Assembly (NCBI RefSeq): GCF_900215205.1
Contig: NZ_OBDY01000038.1
Location: 32,644-96,643, forward strand
Source of the DNA: Paractinoplanes atraurantiacus
Lineage (GTDB): Bacteria; Actinomycetota; Actinomycetes; Mycobacteriales; Micromonosporaceae
Direction: 5' to 3'
DNA length: 64,000 bases
Numbering within the stretch: position 1 is the first letter of the stretch; each line of letters begins with the position of its first letter. The notes below the pieces were generated by a model. The model did no database searches. It was given only the letters and a program-made list of their open reading frames with translations, and was not told where the DNA came from. The translations under genes and the position numbers were made by a program. Of the stretch, positions 1-8,251 are shown in pieces.

Positions 1-310
1 CGCGGCTCAGCCCGGGCTGTACCTGTGACTCCAGCACCTTGATCATGTCTTCGACCATGCTGTGCAGCTCCTCCGCCGGGCGGCGGCGGAGCTCGGACAG
101 CGACGGCGGCGCGTCGATCAGTTTGACGCCCATCGCCTGCGGGCCGCGACGGCTGTCCACCAGGCCGAAGTCGACCCGCTGTCCCGTTTTCAACTCGGCC
201 ACACCGGCCGGCAGCGCGCCCTTGGGCAGGAACACGTCGCCGCCCTCATCGCTGGTGACGAAGCCGAATCCCTTCGCCGCGTCGTACCACTTCACTCGAC
301 CCGTGGGCAC
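1..310 (-). CDS. Cold-shock domain protein (partial, 3' end outside window)
   Basis: Nucleic-acid-binding cold-shock protein, expected to act as an RNA chaperone in the cytoplasm. It starts with GTG at 310, preceded by GAGG six bases upstream. The first residues read VPTGRVKWYDAAKGFGFV, containing the RNP1 motif (KGFGFV) and then an RNP2-like DVFLP. The roughly 65-residue cold-shock barrel is followed by an alpha-helical extension (LSELRRRPAEEL...), as in the longer actinobacterial Csp proteins of about 125-130 aa; the last residues lie beyond base 1. It sits 50 bp downstream of the HAD phosphatase on the same strand and may be co-transcribed. The family is clear; which paralogue it is cannot be decided. 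Confidence 0.9.
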   Translation of the reverse strand, partial: MPTGRVKWYDAAKGFGFVTSDEGGDVFLPKGALPAGVAELKTGQRVDFGLVDSRRGPQAMGVKLIDAPPSLSELRRRPAEELHSMVEDMIKVLESQVQPGLSR

Positions 311-360
311 CGCTGACCTCAACTTCACTCAATGGAAACAACCGCTCGACGCAAGGCTAC

Positions 361-984
361 TTAAGCGGTGGGCCCGGACCCAACTGCAATCTCACGCAGG
401 AGGGCCGGGAACCCATTGAGGTCCGGCAGAACGTACGCGGCGCCGGCCGCTTCCAACTCGGCGGGGGCACACGGTCCGCTGGCCACGCCGATGCCGGGCA
501 CGCCGGCGGTCCGGGCCGCGATCATGTCGCCGGTGTGATCGCCCACATACCAGCGCACGCCGTGCTCGGTCAGCGCGGCCGCCTTGCCCTCGGCGAACAG
601 GTCACCGGCGAGTTCGTCGGCAGTCAGGCCGAGGTGAGCCAGGTGCAGCTCCGCCAGCTTCCCCAACTTCGAGGTCACCACGACAACCCGAAGACCGATT
701 TCCCGTACGGCGTTCAGCGCCGCGACCGCGCCCGGCATGGGCACCGTCGGCGTGATCGCGTAGTCCGGGTAGAGCCCGCGATAGGTGGTGACCGCCTCCT
801 CGACCTGGTCGGCCGGGAACCAGTTGGCGATCTCGGTGCGCAGCGGCGGGCCGAGCCGGGTGACGACCAGATCGGCGTCGACGTACACGCCGGTCAGCTC
901 GGTCAGCGCCCGGTAGGCGGCACGGATCCCCGGCCGGGAGTCGATCAGGGTCATGTCCAGATCGAAACCGACCGCGGGCCTCAC
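361..984 (-). CDS. HAD-superfamily phosphatase (phosphoglycolate-phosphatase-like)
   Basis: Cytoplasmic HAD hydrolase of 207 aa. Motif I is DLDMT at residues 8-12 (Asp8 nucleophile, Asp10 general acid). Motif II is the Thr in VVVTSK near residue 104, the motif III Lys lies in the EGKAAAL stretch, and motif IV is GDHTGD. A helical cap between motifs I and II matches the Gph/PGP-like subfamily C1, so phosphoglycolate or a similar small phosphate ester is a reasonable substrate guess. The GTG start at 984 overlaps the stop of the upstream small gene as GTGA (981-984), so the two are translationally coupled. The substrate is inferred only. Confidence 0.88.
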   Translation of the reverse strand: MRPAVGFDLDMTLIDSRPGIRAAYRALTELTGVYVDADLVVTRLGPPLRTEIANWFPADQVEEAVTTYRGLYPDYAITPTVPMPGAVAALNAVREIGLRVVVVTSKLGKLAELHLAHLGLTADELAGDLFAEGKAAALTEHGVRWYVGDHTGDMIAARTAGVPGIGVASGPCAPAELEAAGAAYVLPDLNGFPALLREIAVGSGPTA

Positions 985-1184
985 GCGGGGGTCGACGGGA
1001 TGTACTTGAGGCGGCTCACCGGCAGCGGGAAGGTCTGGTCGTCACCGAACGGCGACGGCGCGGCGGCCCGGTCGGACAGGATCTCGGAGACGTCCATGTG
1101 GCCCTGGGGAGCGGCCGACTTGGTCTGGCGCGGACCGGCGCCACCCTCGACGGCGGTACCCGGCAACTTGTTCTGAGCGGCCAC
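981..1184 (-). CDS. Small conserved-type hypothetical protein (67 aa)
   Basis: I do not recognise this 67-residue protein. It starts with GTG at 1184 behind a GGGGAAG ribosome-binding site and ends in a GTGA overlap with the HAD phosphatase gene. The sequence is polar and probably disordered in its first half (Gly, Ala, Pro, Gln-rich); the second half contains SEILSDRAAAPSPFGDD and LPVSRLKYIPSTPA. There is no signal peptide, membrane segment or cysteine. The strict coupling and good RBS argue that it is a real gene. It could be a small partner of the phosphatase, but that is inference from position. Confidence 0.65.
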   Translation of the reverse strand: MAAQNKLPGTAVEGGAGPRQTKSAAPQGHMDVSEILSDRAAAPSPFGDDQTFPLPVSRLKYIPSTPA

Positions 1185-1281
1185 TGGATCTTCCCCTTAC
1201 ACGAAACAACGAGAGGTAGTGAGCCAGCCCGCCCGGGCTGGTCCCTTCAATATCGTCCCACGACGGCTAGCGTTGAACACG

Positions 1282-3711
1282 ATGGCCACCACATTCGCCG
1301 ATCAACTCCGGTCGCTCACCGACGAGGCGCTGAGCGCGCTCATTCAGCTGCGCCCCGACCTCGTCGTGCCCGTTCCCGCCGACGTCTCCGCCCTCGCCGT
1401 CCGCGCGCAGTCCCGCGGCTCGGTCGCCCGCTGCCTGGACGGCCTGGACGAGTTCACCCTCCAGATCCTCGACGCCGCCCGCCTGACCCGCTCGGCCGAG
1501 ACCGCCCTGACCTCGGCCGGCGCCATCATCGAGCTGGCCGCCGGGGTGGCCGCCGACGACGTCCGCGTCGCGATCGACCGCCTCCGGGTCCGCTTCCTGC
1601 TGCACGGCCCCGAGGACGCGCTCGAGGTCACCGGCGCCGTGGACGAGGTCACCTCGCCCTACCCGGCCGGCCTGGGCCGCCCGGCCGACTTCCTCGACCC
1701 GAGGACGGCCGCGCTCTGCGCGGACAAGGCCAAATTGCGGCGTACGGTGCTGGCCGCCCCGCCCGCGGCGCGGGCCGTGCTCGACCGGCTGGCCGAGGGC
1801 CCCCCGATCGGCGCGCTGGGCCGCACGACGAAAGCCGAGCCGGTGCGATGGCTGGTCGATCAGCACATTCTGGTGCCGATCAGCGAGGCCGGTCGTTCCC
1901 CGCGCCCGGACGGCGAGCTGGTGGAGCTGCCCCGCGAGGTCGGCCTGCTGCTGCGCCGCGAGAGCGGGCCGCTCGGGCCGATGCGCCCGTTCCCACCGCT
2001 GCCCGAGGGCACGGCCCGCGATCCGAAGTCGGTCGACTCGGCCGGCGCGGGCCAGGTGATGGAGGCCGTTCGCAGCACCGAGGCGCTGCTGGAGGCGCTC
2101 GCGGCCGAGCCGGCTCCCGTTCTGCGGGCGGGCGGTCTCGGGGTGCGCGATCTGAAGCGTCTCGCGCGCGGGGCCGGCCTGGACGAGCCCGGCGCGGCGC
2201 TGCTGCTCGAGATCGCGTACGCGGCCGGGCTGCTCGGCGAGAGCGACGTCGCCGGTTCGGGCCGCTCGGTCACGGTCAGCCGCGCCGCCGGCCAGATCGA
2301 CGAGATCTTCCTGCCCACCGGGGCGTACGACCTGTGGCGGGCGCTCAGCATCGCCCAGCGCTGGACCGCCCTGGCCCGCGCCTGGCTGATGATGACCCGC
2401 CAGCCGGGCCTGGTCGGGCAGCGCGACGAGCGGGACCGGCCGATCAACGCGCTGGCCCCGGACGCCGAGCGGGCCGGCGCCCCGCAGGCGCGCCGGGAGG
2501 CCCTGCTCGTGCTGACCGACCTCAAGCCGGGCACGGTGCCGGCCGTCGACGAGGTGCTCGGCCTGCTGGCCTGGCAGAGCCCGCGCCGGGCCCGGGGCCG
2601 TGAGGCGACCCACCGCGACGCGCTGAGCGGCGCCGCCCTGCTGGGGGTGACCGCGCTCGGCGCCATCACCTCGTACGGCCGCCTCCTGCTGGAAGATCCG
2701 GACATCGACGACAGTGATCCGCTCGGGGTGCGGCCGGCCAGCTCGGCCGAGGCGCCGGGTGACGGGGTTCGCGCGCTGGACGAGCTGCTGCCGGCCCCGG
2801 TCGACCATGTGCTGGTGCAGGCCGACCTGTCGGTGGTCGTGCCGGGTCCGCCCGAGCCCGAGCTGGCGGCCGAGCTCGACGTGGTCGCCGAGCCGGAGTC
2901 GGCCGGCGGCGCGAGCGTCTTCCGGGTGACCACGGCCAGCGTGCGGCGCGCCCTCGACGTCGGCTACACCGCCACCGACCTGCACACGCTGTTCCGGCGG
3001 CGGTCGCGGACGCCGGTGCCGCAGACGCTGACGTACATGATCGACGACGCCGCCCGCAAGCACGGCGGGCTGCGCGCCGGCTCCGCCGGGTCGTACCTGC
3101 GCAGCGACGACGAGGCGCTGATCGCCGAGGTGCTGACCGACAAGCGGCTGGCCTCGCTGGGCCTGCGCCAGATCGCGCCGACCGTGCTGGTCAGCCCGTT
3201 GCAGGTGGCGCGGCTGCTGGGCGGGCTGCGCGACGCCGGGTTCGCACCGGTGGCCGAGGACGCGGGCGGGGCGGCCGTGCTGTCGCGGCCGAAGGTCCGC
3301 CGGGCACCGACCCGCACCTCGGTGGCCGCGCGAGCGGCCGAGCACGCCGGGCCGCCGAGCCTGGCCGGGCCGCGCCTGGCCGGGGTGGTGGAACAGATCC
3401 GCCGGGGCGACATCGCGACGCGGGCCGCGCGGCGGGCGCCGGCCGGGGTGCGCGCGGCCAACGGCCAGGGCGCGCCGGGTCTGACTCCCGTCCAGCAGCA
3501 CGGGCAGGCCATGGCGGTGCTGCAACAGGCCGTACGGGAAAAAGCACGGGTTTGGGTGGGTTATGTCGACTCGCATGGGGCGACGCTGTCGCGCTTGGTC
3601 AAGCCCGTGTCGCTGAGTGCCGGATATCTGCGGGCCGAGGACGAGCGGACCGAGACGCTGCACACCTTCGCGCTGCACCGGATAACCGCGGCCGTGCCCG
3701 AACAGGAGTAG
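1282..3711 (+). CDS. Helicase-associated (XPB/Ssl2-like N-terminal region) protein
   Basis: An 809-aa protein of the actinobacterial 'helicase-associated domain' family, which is encoded immediately upstream of XPB-type helicases. I see no Walker A or DEAD box, so it is not itself an ATPase. Winged-helix-like stretches rich in Leu, Arg and Ala alternate along its length, and the last ~80 residues (after VQQHGQAMAVLQQAV) resemble a WYL/SH3-like segment with VGYVDSHGATLSRLVKP. The start is chosen at ATG 1282 because TAGCGT, a good -10 element, lies 8 bp before it, suggesting a leaderless mRNA; an in-frame start at 1219 would lie upstream of that promoter. The XPB helicase follows after 53 bp. 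A DNA-repair or transcription-coupled role is inferred from that partnership. Confidence 0.8.
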   Translation: MATTFADQLRSLTDEALSALIQLRPDLVVPVPADVSALAVRAQSRGSVARCLDGLDEFTLQILDAARLTRSAETALTSAGAIIELAAGVAADDVRVAIDRLRVRFLLHGPEDALEVTGAVDEVTSPYPAGLGRPADFLDPRTAALCADKAKLRRTVLAAPPAARAVLDRLAEGPPIGALGRTTKAEPVRWLVDQHILVPISEAGRSPRPDGELVELPREVGLLLRRESGPLGPMRPFPPLPEGTARDPKSVDSAGAGQVMEAVRSTEALLEALAAEPAPVLRAGGLGVRDLKRLARGAGLDEPGAALLLEIAYAAGLLGESDVAGSGRSVTVSRAAGQIDEIFLPTGAYDLWRALSIAQRWTALARAWLMMTRQPGLVGQRDERDRPINALAPDAERAGAPQARREALLVLTDLKPGTVPAVDEVLGLLAWQSPRRARGREATHRDALSGAALLGVTALGAITSYGRLLLEDPDIDDSDPLGVRPASSAEAPGDGVRALDELLPAPVDHVLVQADLSVVVPGPPEPELAAELDVVAEPESAGGASVFRVTTASVRRALDVGYTATDLHTLFRRRSRTPVPQTLTYMIDDAARKHGGLRAGSAGSYLRSDDEALIAEVLTDKRLASLGLRQIAPTVLVSPLQVARLLGGLRDAGFAPVAEDAGGAAVLSRPKVRRAPTRTSVAARAAEHAGPPSLAGPRLAGVVEQIRRGDIATRAARRAPAGVRAANGQGAPGLTPVQQHGQAMAVLQQAVREKARVWVGYVDSHGATLSRLVKPVSLSAGYLRAEDERTETLHTFALHRITAAVPEQE

Positions 3712-3764
3712 CCGGAAGCGTGTCAGACTGGAGGGTCGTTGTTTGCTCTTCGGAGGGTGTGCAC

Positions 3765-5426
3765 GTGAGCGGCGGACCGCTGATCGTTCAATCCGACAAG
3801 ACACTTCTCCTCGAGGTCGACCACCCGGACGCGCAGGCGTGCCGGATGGCGATCGCCCCGTTCGCCGAGCTGGAGCGCTCGCCCGAGCACGTACACACGT
3901 ACCGGCTGACGCCGCTCGGCCTGTGGAACGCCCGCGCCGCCGGTCACGACGCCGAGAGCGTGGTCGACTCGCTGATCAAGTTCTCGCGCTACCCGGTGCC
4001 GAACGCGCTGCTGGTCGACGTGGCCGAGACGATGGACCGCTACGGGCGCCTCCAGCTGGTCAACGACCCCAACAACGGGCTCGTCCTGCGCGGCCTCGAC
4101 AAGATCGTGCTGATCGAGGTGGCCAAGTCGAAGAAGCTGGCCGGCATGCTCGGCGCGAAGATCGACGACGAGACCATCGTGGTCCACCCGTCCGAGCGCG
4201 GCCGGCTCAAGCAGGCGCTGCTCAAGCTCGGCTGGCCCGCGGAAGACCTGGCCGGCTATGTCGACGGCGAGGCCCACGAGATCAACCTGGCCGAGGACGG
4301 CTGGACGCTGCGGTCCTACCAGCAGGACGCGGTCGACGGCTTCTGGGCCGGCGGCTCCGGCGTCGTGGTGCTGCCCTGCGGGGCGGGCAAGACGCTGGTC
4401 GGCGCGGCCGCGATGGCCACGGCCAAGGCGACCACGCTGATCCTGGTCACCAACACGGTGGCCGGCCGGCAGTGGAAGCGTGAGCTGATCGCGCGGACGT
4501 CGCTGACCGAGGAGGAGATCGGCGAGTACAGCGGCGAGCGCAAGGAGATCCGCGCGGTCACCATCGCCACCTACCAGGTGCTGACCTCGCGCCGCGGCGG
4601 CGCCTTCACCCACCTCGACCTGTTCGGTGCCCGCGACTGGGGCCTGGTCATCTACGACGAGGTCCACCTGCTCCCGGCGCCCATCTTCCGCTTCACGGCC
4701 GACCTCCAGGCCCGCCGCCGTCTCGGTCTCACGGCCACGCTGGTCCGCGAGGACGGTCGCGAGGGCGACGTCTTCTCGCTGATCGGCCCCAAGCGCTACG
4801 ACGCGCCCTGGAAGGACATCGAGTCGCAGGGCTGGATCGCGCCCGCCGAGTGCGTCGAGGTCCGGGTCACTCTCACCGAGGCCGAGAGGATGTCGTACGC
4901 GGTCACGGAGGCCGAGGAGCGCTACCGCGTGGCCGCCACGGCGCGCACCAAACTGCCGGTGGTGCGGGCTCTGGTCGACAAGCACGCCGACGAGCAGGTG
5001 CTGGTCATCGGCGCCTACATCGACCAGCTGCACGAGCTGGGCGAATACCTGGACGCGCCGATCGTGCAGGGCTCGACCACCAACAAGGAGCGCGAGCGTC
5101 TCTTCGACGCGTTCCGCGCCGGTGAGCTGCGCGCCCTGGTCCTCTCCAAGGTCGGCAACTTCTCCATCGACCTGCCCGAGGCGGCGGTGGCCATCCAGGT
5201 CTCGGGCACCTTCGGCTCCCGGCAGGAGGAGGCCCAGCGCCTGGGCCGGGTGCTGCGCCCCAAGGCCGACGGCCGCCAGGCCCACTTCTACTCGGTCGTC
5301 TCCCGCGACACCATCGACACCGAGTACGCGGCCCACCGCCAGCGCTTCCTGGCCGAGCAGGGCTACGCCTACACGATCGTCGACGCCGACGACGTCCTCG
5401 GCCCGCCGCTCCCCCAGATCGACTGA
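3765..5426 (+). CDS. XPB-family DNA repair helicase
   Basis: Superfamily 2 3'-5' DNA helicase of 553 aa, close to the size of mycobacterial XPB. The order seen is: N-terminal helicase_C_3-like domain (residues 1-~150), damage-recognition-like segment, Walker A LPCGAGKT near 203-210, DEVH Walker B near 297-300, RED-motif region VREDGREGD, and a C-terminal helicase domain ending in the arginine-finger helix QEEAQRLGRVLRPK. The GTG start at 3765 is preferred because a GGAGGG ribosome-binding site lies just upstream and the protein then begins SGGPLIVQSDKTLLLEV, as expected for the family. In bacteria XPB unwinds damaged DNA; its partner may be the preceding helicase-associated protein. Confidence 0.95.
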   Translation: MSGGPLIVQSDKTLLLEVDHPDAQACRMAIAPFAELERSPEHVHTYRLTPLGLWNARAAGHDAESVVDSLIKFSRYPVPNALLVDVAETMDRYGRLQLVNDPNNGLVLRGLDKIVLIEVAKSKKLAGMLGAKIDDETIVVHPSERGRLKQALLKLGWPAEDLAGYVDGEAHEINLAEDGWTLRSYQQDAVDGFWAGGSGVVVLPCGAGKTLVGAAAMATAKATTLILVTNTVAGRQWKRELIARTSLTEEEIGEYSGERKEIRAVTIATYQVLTSRRGGAFTHLDLFGARDWGLVIYDEVHLLPAPIFRFTADLQARRRLGLTATLVREDGREGDVFSLIGPKRYDAPWKDIESQGWIAPAECVEVRVTLTEAERMSYAVTEAEERYRVAATARTKLPVVRALVDKHADEQVLVIGAYIDQLHELGEYLDAPIVQGSTTNKERERLFDAFRAGELRALVLSKVGNFSIDLPEAAVAIQVSGTFGSRQEEAQRLGRVLRPKADGRQAHFYSVVSRDTIDTEYAAHRQRFLAEQGYAYTIVDADDVLGPPLPQID

Positions 5427-5462
5427 TGGTGTTCTTGGGCTGAGCGGTCCTAGCGTGACCTC

Positions 5463-6089
5463 ATGTGGGACGTCATCGTCGCCGAGCGCCTCGCCCTGGC
5501 CGACCTGCTCGACTCGCTCTCGCCCGAGGAGTGGGGCCGGCCGTCGCTGTGCCGGAGCTGGACGGTGCACGACGTCGCCGCACACATGACGATGCAGCAG
5601 CTGGGCCTCGCCGGCCTGGTCGGCGTGGCCATGCGGTGGCGGGGCAGCATGGCCCGCACCACCCGGGAGGCGGCCCGTCGCCGGGCCGCCGACCGGGCGC
5701 CGGCGCAGATCGTCGCCGAGATCAGGGAGACCGCGCCCCGTCACCGCCACACGGTCGGCGTCAGCCGGCTCGAGACGCTGACCGACCTGCTCGTGCACAC
5801 TCAGGACATCGCGGTGCCGCTCGGGCGCCGGCACGACATGCCACCGAAAGCCGCGGCGGTGGCGGCGACCCGGATGTTGACGATGCGCTGGCCGCCCCCG
5901 TTGCCGTCGGCCCGCGCGGCGGCGGGTTTCCGGCTCACGGCCACCGACACCGACTGGACCTGGGGCTCCGGGCTCGGCGTCCAGGGCCCGATGTCGGCCC
6001 TCCTGCTGACCTGCTGCGGCCGCGACGTGGCCAGATCCGAGCTGTCCGGCCCCGGCGCCCCCGACCTGATCGCCCGCCTCAGCCGCTGA
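5463..6089 (+). CDS. DinB/maleylpyruvate-isomerase-type mycothiol-dependent protein
   Basis: A 208-aa protein of the mycothiol-dependent maleylpyruvate isomerase N-terminal (DinB-like four-helix) superfamily. It has the typical opening WDVIVAERLALADLLDSLS, the CRSWTVHDVAAHM motif with a metal-ligand His pair, and ETLTDLLVHTQDIAVPLGR carrying the distal Glu/His ligands. Family members use a divalent metal and mycothiol, the actinobacterial thiol; the real substrate of this paralogue is unknown. The ATG at 5463 follows TAGCGT at 5451-5456 by six bases, so it is probably leaderless and independent of the XPB gene. The last codons lie in a locally duplicated sequence (see repeat at 6063-6167). 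Confidence 0.82.
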   Translation: MWDVIVAERLALADLLDSLSPEEWGRPSLCRSWTVHDVAAHMTMQQLGLAGLVGVAMRWRGSMARTTREAARRRAADRAPAQIVAEIRETAPRHRHTVGVSRLETLTDLLVHTQDIAVPLGRRHDMPPKAAAVAATRMLTMRWPPPLPSARAAAGFRLTATDTDWTWGSGLGVQGPMSALLLTCCGRDVARSELSGPGAPDLIARLSR

Positions 6090-6167
6090 CCGCGCCAGCC
6101 GGCCCTCCGACCTGTTCGCGCCCAGCCGGCCCTCCGACCTGTTCGCGCCCCAGCCGCTGACCGCGCC
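6063..6167. repeat. Local tandem duplication of the isomerase gene's 3' end
   Basis: The terminal coding sequence and stop region, GACCTGATCGCC...CAGCCGCTGACCGCGCC (6063-6096), reappears in near-identical form at 6136-6167. Between them a 26-27-bp unit reading CAGCCGGCCCTCCGACCTG occurs twice in tandem (about 6096-6144). A further degenerate copy follows, up to the stop codon of the next gene at 6198. This looks like serial slippage or unequal duplication of a gene end; I see no coding function for the extra copies. Confidence 0.75.
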
Positions 6168-6197
6168 CAGCCGGCGCGCCCGATCTGGTCGCGCGAA

Positions 6198-6764
6198 TCA
6201 GCCGGTGACCGTCGGCGTCGGCGGGTCCACCAGGTCGGCGGTGGCCGTCGGCGCCGGCGGGTAGACGTCCACGGCCGGCTCGGGCGCGCTTTCGCCGCCC
6301 CGGGCCAGCGCGAAAAAGCCGCACAGCACGAAGAGCACGACGATCGCGCCTCCGGCCACTAAACCGATCAGCGCCCAGTTGGTCGACCGCGGCCGGGCCG
6401 GCGGCACAGGCGGCGGATAGACGCCGGCCGACTGGGCCGTCGGCGGATAGAAGCCGGCCGGCTCGGACGGCGGCGCATAGGGGCCGCCCGGCTGGGACGG
6501 CGGTGCATAGAAGGCCTCTGGCCGGCGCGGCTGGGTGCCGGCCTCCTCGTGCGCGGCGGCGGCGATCGCCTCTGGGGTGCCGAGCCGCTCGAGCACCTCG
6601 ATGACCTCGCCCTCGGAGGCCAGGTTGCGCTCGTCGCGCTCGGTGGCGATGTGCGCGGCCAGGTCGGCGAGCAGCTCGCGGCGCTGAAGCACCGGCAGCC
6701 CGGCCAGTCGCTGGTCGACCTCGCGCAGATATTCGGCGACGACGTCGGTCTGATTGGTCTTCAT
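6198..6764 (-). CDS. HAAS-domain membrane protein (PadR partner)
   Basis: A 188-aa protein with an N-terminal HAAS/DUF1700-type signalling domain (residues 1-75, including YLREVDQRLAGLP and RRELLADLAAHI). A Pro/Tyr/Ala-rich linker with repeated PPSQPGGPYAPP-like units follows, then one transmembrane helix (WALIGLVAGGAIVVLFVLCGFF) and a short Pro/Thr-rich extracellular tail. HAAS domains are typically encoded next to PadR repressors and sense or modulate membrane state; the ligand is unknown. The ATG at 6764 overlaps the PadR stop as ATGA, so the two are translationally coupled. The final Thr/Pro-rich tail resembles actinobacterial cell-wall spacer sequence. Confidence 0.82.
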   Translation of the reverse strand: MKTNQTDVVAEYLREVDQRLAGLPVLQRRELLADLAAHIATERDERNLASEGEVIEVLERLGTPEAIAAAAHEEAGTQPRRPEAFYAPPSQPGGPYAPPSEPAGFYPPTAQSAGVYPPPVPPARPRSTNWALIGLVAGGAIVVLFVLCGFFALARGGESAPEPAVDVYPPAPTATADLVDPPTPTVTG

Positions 6765-7105
6765 GCGGCCTCACCGGTTCCCACGAGTCGGTCCACGGTC
6801 TGTCGGAAGGAAACCCATTCGCTGCGGAAGTGCTCGAGCGCGGACCGGCCGGCCATGGTCAGCCCGTAGTAGCGCCGGGGCGGCCCGGACGGCGACTCGA
6901 CCCACTTGCTCTCCAGCCAACCCGACCGGCGCAAGCGCGACAGCAACGGATAGATCGTCCCTTCGCCGGCGGCCAGGTTGGGCTCCTCACCGAGCCGCCG
7001 AACGATCTCGTTGCCGTACCGGTCCTCGAACTCCACCATCGCCAGGACACAGAACTCGAGCGTCCCCCGCCGCAGCCCGGTCGCCAACTGCGAGACATCT
7101 CCCAT
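6761..7105 (-). CDS. PadR-family transcriptional regulator
   Basis: A 114-aa winged-helix repressor. The N-terminus LATGLRRGTLEFCVLAMVE followed by YGNEIVRRLGEEPNLAAGEGTIYPLLSRLRRSG is the standard PadR wing-helix signature (EGTIYPLL), and RRYYGLTMAGR matches the conserved wing. ATG 7105 is preferred over the in-frame GTG at 7114 because TACTGT (7113-7118, minus strand) ends seven bases before it, giving a leaderless promoter. It is translationally coupled to the HAAS membrane protein, a common autoregulated two-gene module. The regulated signal is unknown; lipid, envelope or drug stress is typical. Confidence 0.9.
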   Translation of the reverse strand: MGDVSQLATGLRRGTLEFCVLAMVEFEDRYGNEIVRRLGEEPNLAAGEGTIYPLLSRLRRSGWLESKWVESPSGPPRRYYGLTMAGRSALEHFRSEWVSFRQTVDRLVGTGEAA

Positions 7106-7121
7106 GCGCCACACAGTACCT

Positions 7122-7319
7122 GGCGACGCAAGGTAGAGCTATCCGACGGGTCTCGGGATCACCGCCGTGCCGTTGGAGCACCTGCCTGATCAGCGCGACA
7201 CCGGCGTCGAGGTCGTCGAGGACACCGACGCTGAATCGGACGGCGGCCCCTCCACGTCCGGGCAACAGGGTGGCTCCGCTCGACTCGGCCCAGCCCAGGT
7301 CCGCCAGTGCGCCTGATCG
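7122..7319 (-). pseudogene. Possible remnant of a PLP-dependent enzyme C-terminus
   Basis: The minus strand reads ALADLGWAESSGATLLPG, then AVRFSVGVLDDLDAGVALIR, which looks like the last 55-60 residues of an aminotransferase class V/threonine-aldolase-type PLP enzyme (arginine-anchored RFSVG plus the terminal 'DLDAGVALIRQVL' helix). No intact N-terminal part, PLP lysine or start exists; the upstream DNA is the LigD polymerase gene's 3' end. I read it as a decayed gene fragment between PadR and the NHEJ cassette. Assignment to a particular PLP family is weak, and it could be chance coding-like sequence. Confidence 0.35.
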
Positions 7320-7345
7320 TTCTGGGCAGCGGCATGCGCGGCAGC

Positions 7346-8251
7346 CTAGGGCAGGACGGGTCCCTTGCGCAGGAGGCCTTCGAGCAGGTCGCCGTGCTGC
7401 TCGACGCGTTCGAGCACCTCGTCCGCGCGGAACTGCCGCGGCTCCTCGTCGCCGGTGGCTATGGCCTCGACCTCCTCCCACAGCAGCGGGGTGGAGGCGG
7501 TCGGCTGCTCCTGGGCGCGCAGCGAATACGGGGTCACTGTGGTCTTCGCCGCGGCGTTCTGACTCCAGTCGATGAAGACCTTGCCGGGACGGATGGCTTT
7601 CGCCATCTTGGCGGTGATCGAGCCGGGGACCATCGCCGCCAGCTCTTCGGCGATTTTCTTGGTGTACGCCGACACGACCTCCGAGTCCTGCGTCCCCGAG
7701 ATCGGGCAGCAGAGCTGCATGCCCTTCTTGCCCGACGTCTTGGGCCACGCCTCGACACCGTCCTCGGCGAGCCGGTCGCGCATCAGCACCGCCACCGCGC
7801 AGCACTCCCGCAGCGCGGCCGGCGCACCCGGGTCGAGGTCGACCACGAGCAGGTCCGGGTTCTCGCCGATCCGCCACTGCGGGGTGTGCAGTTCGAGCGC
7901 GGCCAGGTTGGCCAGCCAGACCAGTGTCGCCAGCTCGTCGACCACCACGAAGTCGATGGTCTCGCGGCTCTTCGTCGACCCGGGAACGGGCAGCGTTTCC
8001 AGGCGCACCCAATCGGGCGTACCCCCGGGCTTGTTCTTCTCGAAGAAGTGGACGCCGTCGACGCCGTTCGGGAAGCGGATCCGGGTGACCGCCCGCCCGG
8101 CCAGATGCGGGAGCATCACCGGCGCGATCCGCGAGTAGTAGTCGATGACCTCGCCCTTGGTGAACCCGGCGGCCGGGTACATCACCTTGTCCAGGTTGGA
8201 GAGTTCCAGGTCACGGCCGTCGATCGAGACCGGGAGCCGGTCACCGGCCAT
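7346..8251 (-). CDS. LigD-type polymerase/primase domain protein (NHEJ)
   Basis: A 301-aa stand-alone LigD polymerase-domain protein of the archaeo-eukaryotic primase fold. It fills gaps and adds nucleotides or ribonucleotides at double-strand breaks. Visible are NLDKVMYPAAGFTKGEVIDYY (phosphate-binding N-terminal motif), the catalytic DLD in LLVVDLDPGAP, the KTSGKKGMQL loop, and the third catalytic Asp in FIDWSQN. The ATG at 8251 overlaps the ligase gene's 3' end by 11 bp. Polymerase, ligase and Ku are separate genes here rather than one LigD polypeptide, as is usual in this group. No nuclease (phosphoesterase) domain is encoded nearby. Confidence 0.93.
   Translation of the reverse strand: MAGDRLPVSIDGRDLELSNLDKVMYPAAGFTKGEVIDYYSRIAPVMLPHLAGRAVTRIRFPNGVDGVHFFEKNKPGGTPDWVRLETLPVPGSTKSRETIDFVVVDELATLVWLANLAALELHTPQWRIGENPDLLVVDLDPGAPAALRECCAVAVLMRDRLAEDGVEAWPKTSGKKGMQLCCPISGTQDSEVVSAYTKKIAEELAAMVPGSITAKMAKAIRPGKVFIDWSQNAAAKTTVTPYSLRAQEQPTASTPLLWEEVEAIATGDEEPRQFRADEVLERVEQHGDLLEGLLRKGPVLP

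Noticed and set aside
1267..3804. Very long minus-strand open frame (845 codons)
   Set aside because: It is antisense to the helicase-associated gene; composition is Arg/Gly/Gln-rich without domains, as expected from GC-rich third positions.
3723..5834. Long minus-strand open frame across the XPB gene (703 codons)
   Set aside because: Shadow of the XPB helicase; no family motif, and it crosses two clear plus-strand genes.
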